Part shown: positions 61,605 through 64,000 of the stretch, piece after piece
Position numbering within the stretch: the first letter of the stretch is position 1
Layout: each line of letters begins with the position of its first letter
Assembly: GCA_900548205.1 (NCBI GenBank)
Contig: URJS01000005.1
Coordinates: forward strand, 3,814 to 67,813
Direction: 5' to 3'
From: an uncultured Roseburia sp.
GTDB lineage: Bacteria > Bacillota > Clostridia > Lachnospirales > Lachnospiraceae
DNA: 64,000 bases
The notes under the pieces: model-generated
What the model was told of the DNA's origin: nothing
Database searches by the model: none
The model's input: the letters and a program-made list of their open reading frames with translations, nothing else
Made by a program: the position numbers and the translations under genes

Positions 61605-62813
61605 TTAGTCACATTCCTTTTTTTCATCCAGCTGTGCCAAAAGAGAGTGCCCGATCGTTCCCTCCGGCATCGGCACGCCAAAATTATCCGCCACCGTTGC
61701 GCCGATGACTGCAAAGGTCTCCTGCTCCGGCAGCTTACCGCCCTGCGCCATTGACTTTGCGTATGCAAGAAACGGCACTTTTTCTCTCGTGTGATCCGTT
61801 CCTGTATAAGTAGGGTCATTTCCGTGATCTGCCGTGATCATCAAAAGATCATCCTCCCGCAGCGCGGCAAGCAGCGTGCCAAGCTTCTCATCAAATGCCT
61901 CAAGCTCCCTTGCATAGCCCTGTGGATTGCGCCTGTGTCCCCACAACGCATCAAAATCAACCAGATTGACAAAACAAAGGCCTGTAAAATCCTCTCCTGC
62001 CACTTCGATCGTCTGCTCCATTCCATGCACCGAGCTTTTTGATTTTAGGGCACGCGTGATTCCCTCCCCATCAAAAATATCATTGATCTTTCCGATGGAA
62101 ATCACGTCCAGCCCCGCGTCCTTTAGGGCATTTAACGCCGTTCTCCCGTATGGCTTTAACGCATAGTCATGACGGTTGCTTGTCCGCTGAAACTCACCTT
62201 TTTTCTTTCCGATATATGGTCTTGCAATGACGCGTCCGACCTTCCACTCGTCGCGCATCGTAAGCTCACGGGCGATCTCACAGCAGCGGTAAAGCTCGTC
62301 CAGCCCAAACGTCTCCTCGTTGCCGCAAATCTGGAGCACGGAATCTGCGGAGGTATAGACGATCATGTTCCCGGTCGCGATCTCCTCCTCGGCAAGCTCA
62401 TCCAAGATCTCCGTACCGCTGGCACTCTTATTGCCAATTACCTTATGGCCGGTTCGTTTTTCCAGCTCCTCGATCAGCTCCTGCGGAAATCCCGTATCGG
62501 TAAAGGTCTGGAACGGCGTGGTGATCTCAAGTCCCATCATCTCCCAATGTCCGGTCATCGTATCTTTGCCGTTGCTCTTTTCACGGAGCTTTCCGTAATA
62601 TGCCAACGGCTTCTCAGCCGGAGCAACTGCTTTTAATGGTATGATATTTGCCATGCCAAGCTTCTGCAGATTTGGTATCGCAAGTCCTCCGGCTGCTTCT
62701 GCAATGTGTCCCAGCGTATTGACGCCGACGTCTCCAAATCGCTCCGCATCCGGCATTGCCCCAACACCGAGTGAATCCACAACGATCACAAACATGCGCT
62801 TATATTTTCTCAT
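61605..62813 (-). CDS. deoB: phosphopentomutase
   Basis: This 402-residue alkaline-phosphatase-superfamily enzyme interconverts ribose or deoxyribose 1- and 5-phosphates in nucleoside salvage. VIVVDSLGVGAMPDAERFGD at the start and MITADHGNDPTYTGTDHTRE (about 325-344) supply metal ligands; the phosphorylated Thr is in NGKDTMTGHWEMMG. GGGGGAG is upstream. It stands alone here without nucleoside phosphorylase genes. Confidence 0.96.
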   Translation of the reverse strand: MRKYKRMFVIVVDSLGVGAMPDAERFGDVGVNTLGHIAEAAGGLAIPNLQKLGMANIIPLKAVAPAEKPLAYYGKLREKSNGKDTMTGHWEMMGLEITTPFQTFTDTGFPQELIEELEKRTGHKVIGNKSASGTEILDELAEEEIATGNMIVYTSADSVLQICGNEETFGLDELYRCCEIARELTMRDEWKVGRVIARPYIGKKKGEFQRTSNRHDYALKPYGRTALNALKDAGLDVISIGKINDIFDGEGITRALKSKSSVHGMEQTIEVAGEDFTGLCFVNLVDFDALWGHRRNPQGYARELEAFDEKLGTLLAALREDDLLMITADHGNDPTYTGTDHTREKVPFLAYAKSMAQGGKLPEQETFAVIGATVADNFGVPMPEGTIGHSLLAQLDEKKECD

Positions 62814-63016
62814 GGTTTTACTCCCCCTTCAAAACAAATCTCTTTTCCTTACTTTATCACATATCACTGCTATAATTCCACTAAATCTCTCAACTTTTCT
62901 TTCTTTTTTCATTGTCTGTCCGCATCGGCTGTTGTATAATGGATAGCCGTGATATAAAACATGAATGATACGATATGTTTTAAAACAAATGATATGTTTA
63001 CCTAGGAGATGAAAGT

Positions 63017-63950
63017 ATGAAGCTGCAAAAAGATAACCCCCGCACCATGCACCCTATCGTCACATTTCAGAAAGATCTGCCTGGCATTCTGGTATGTCTC
63101 GCGATCGCATTGCCTTCATGGTATCTTGGGAAGGTTTTTCCACTTGTCGGCGGCGCGATTATCGCCATTATCGCCGGAATGGTGATTACCGGTTTTTGGA
63201 CCGATAAAGGAAGTGCGCAAAGCGGCATCAAGTTTACCTCAAAAATTATTTTGCAGACAGCCGTGGTTCTTCTTGGTTTTGGTATGAATTTGAATGTAAT
63301 TCTGATGACAGGAAAGCAATCACTTCCAACTTATCATAGGTACGATTGCCACCTCCCTGCTTATCGCTTTCGCGCTTCATAAGGCACTGCACATCCCATC
63401 CAATATTTCCACACTGGTCGGCGTCGGTTCTTCGATCTGCGGCGGCTCGGCGATTGCTGCAACCGCTCCGGTCATTGATGCGGATGACGATGAGGTGGCA
63501 CAGGCGATTTCCGTTATTTTCTTTTTCAATGTGCTTGCGGCAATTCTTTTTCCAATTCTGGGACGTACGATCGGATTTGACACGACAAGCGGCGAGGCAT
63601 TCGGTATCTTTGCAGGAACTGCGGTCAACGACACCTCATCCGTCACTGCTGCAGCCGCAACCTGGGACAGTATGTGGAGCCTCGGAAGTCAGACGCTTGA
63701 TACTGCCGTCACCGTGAAGCTGACACGAACGCTTGCCATTATTCCGATCACTCTGGTACTGGCACTCTCCCGCGCACGCAGGGACAAGACGCAAAGCTCC
63801 GACGCAGAAAAAATAAAGCTCGGCAAGGTATTTCCATTCTTTATCCTTTACTTTGTCGCTGCGTCCGTTATCACAACGATCGCCGTCAACTCAGGCGTTC
63901 CGGCTGACGTGTTCCAGCCGTTTAAGGAACTGAGCAAATTTTTTATGTAA
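63017..63950 (+). pseudogene. YeiH-family permease, frameshifted and truncated
   Basis: The family (UPF0324, putative sulfate exporter) is recognised from VVLLGFGMNLNVILMTGKQSLP and, in the next frame, IGVGSSICGGSAIAATAPVI-type sequence (VGVGSSICGGSAIAATAPVI). The first frame runs off after GKQSLP near 63330; reading resumes in the +1 frame (IIGTIATSLLIAFAL), so one extra base, or two missing, disrupts it. The second part stops at 63950 in LSKFFM, about 35 residues short of the family end. AGGAG precedes the ATG. Confidence 0.8.
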
Positions 63951-64000
63951 GCGCAAAATAATTCGACGGATTGTGTTGCCCTAAAAATCATTCCATAATA

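Overview
The window looks like a chromosomal segment of an anaerobic, endospore-forming Firmicute of the Lachnospiraceae type. Reasons: the dipicolinate synthase pair and a YtaF-like protein (spore formers); an A-type flavoprotein and thioredoxin systems typical of strict anaerobes; Gram-positive style FtsEX/EnvC/CtpA, DegV, CvfB, YitT and TSCPD families; strong GGAGG ribosome sites; moderate GC content. This placement is inference from gene content; no rRNA or other marker is present. Most genes lie on the minus strand. No tRNA, rRNA, CRISPR array, prophage or complete insertion sequence was seen.

Layout. 0-6.4 kb: PrcB-like lipoprotein, plsC (+), a multi-PAS diguanylate cyclase, murF-ddl. 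6.4-11.2 kb: hpf, a DUF2156-GNAT fusion, a small HPr-like protein, an AraC regulator facing a 34-residue peptide gene, and repeat-rich intergenic DNA. 11.2-16 kb: carA-carB followed by a translationally abutting membrane protein and XRE regulator. 16-21.3 kb: glpK (long leader), a membrane-tailed GNAT, ytaF, and an ACT-domain gene with hom. 21.3-26.4 kb: prfB with its programmed frameshift, followed by four membrane-associated genes (Tim44-like/zinc ribbon, SPFH/zinc ribbon, zinc-ribbon membrane protein, TPM protein) that resemble the Bacillus ydjGHI group. 26.4-31.3 kb: ftsE-ftsX-envC-like-ctpA-vanZ, a cell-division and wall-hydrolysis run. 31.3-36.9 kb: CdaR regulator, YitT, a degenerate WecG/TagA protein, a DnaA-box cluster, an SH3-NlpC/P60 wall enzyme, trxB. 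37-45.4 kb: yjfB-like, ridA, cvfB, acyl-ACP thioesterase, fprA, secA, TSCPD protein, dipicolinate synthase. 45.5-52.7 kb: LytTR/DUF3021, L,D-transpeptidase, aspartokinase, an envelope operon of LysM/collagen-like, DUF4474 and metallophosphoesterase proteins, lrgAB. 52.7-64 kb: degV with two perfect operator-like repeats, YkgJ-like protein, metNIQ with a LysR regulator, a second YitT, VanZ-like protein, CcdA-TlpA fusion, trxA, deoB, and a frameshifted YeiH-type permease.

The genes are mostly housekeeping: envelope building (plsC, murF, ddl, ftsEX, L,D-transpeptidase, NlpC/P60), aspartate-family amino acids (lysC, hom, metNIQ), pyrimidine/arginine precursor (carAB), redox balance (trxA, trxB, CcdA-TlpA, fprA) and sporulation. 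The most unusual signals are regulatory or structural: a dispersed 39-bp hairpin repeat, a DnaA-box cluster away from dnaA, twin FabT-like palindromes around the degV promoter, leader hairpins before carA and glpK, and the SPFH/TPM/Tim44 cassette without pspA.
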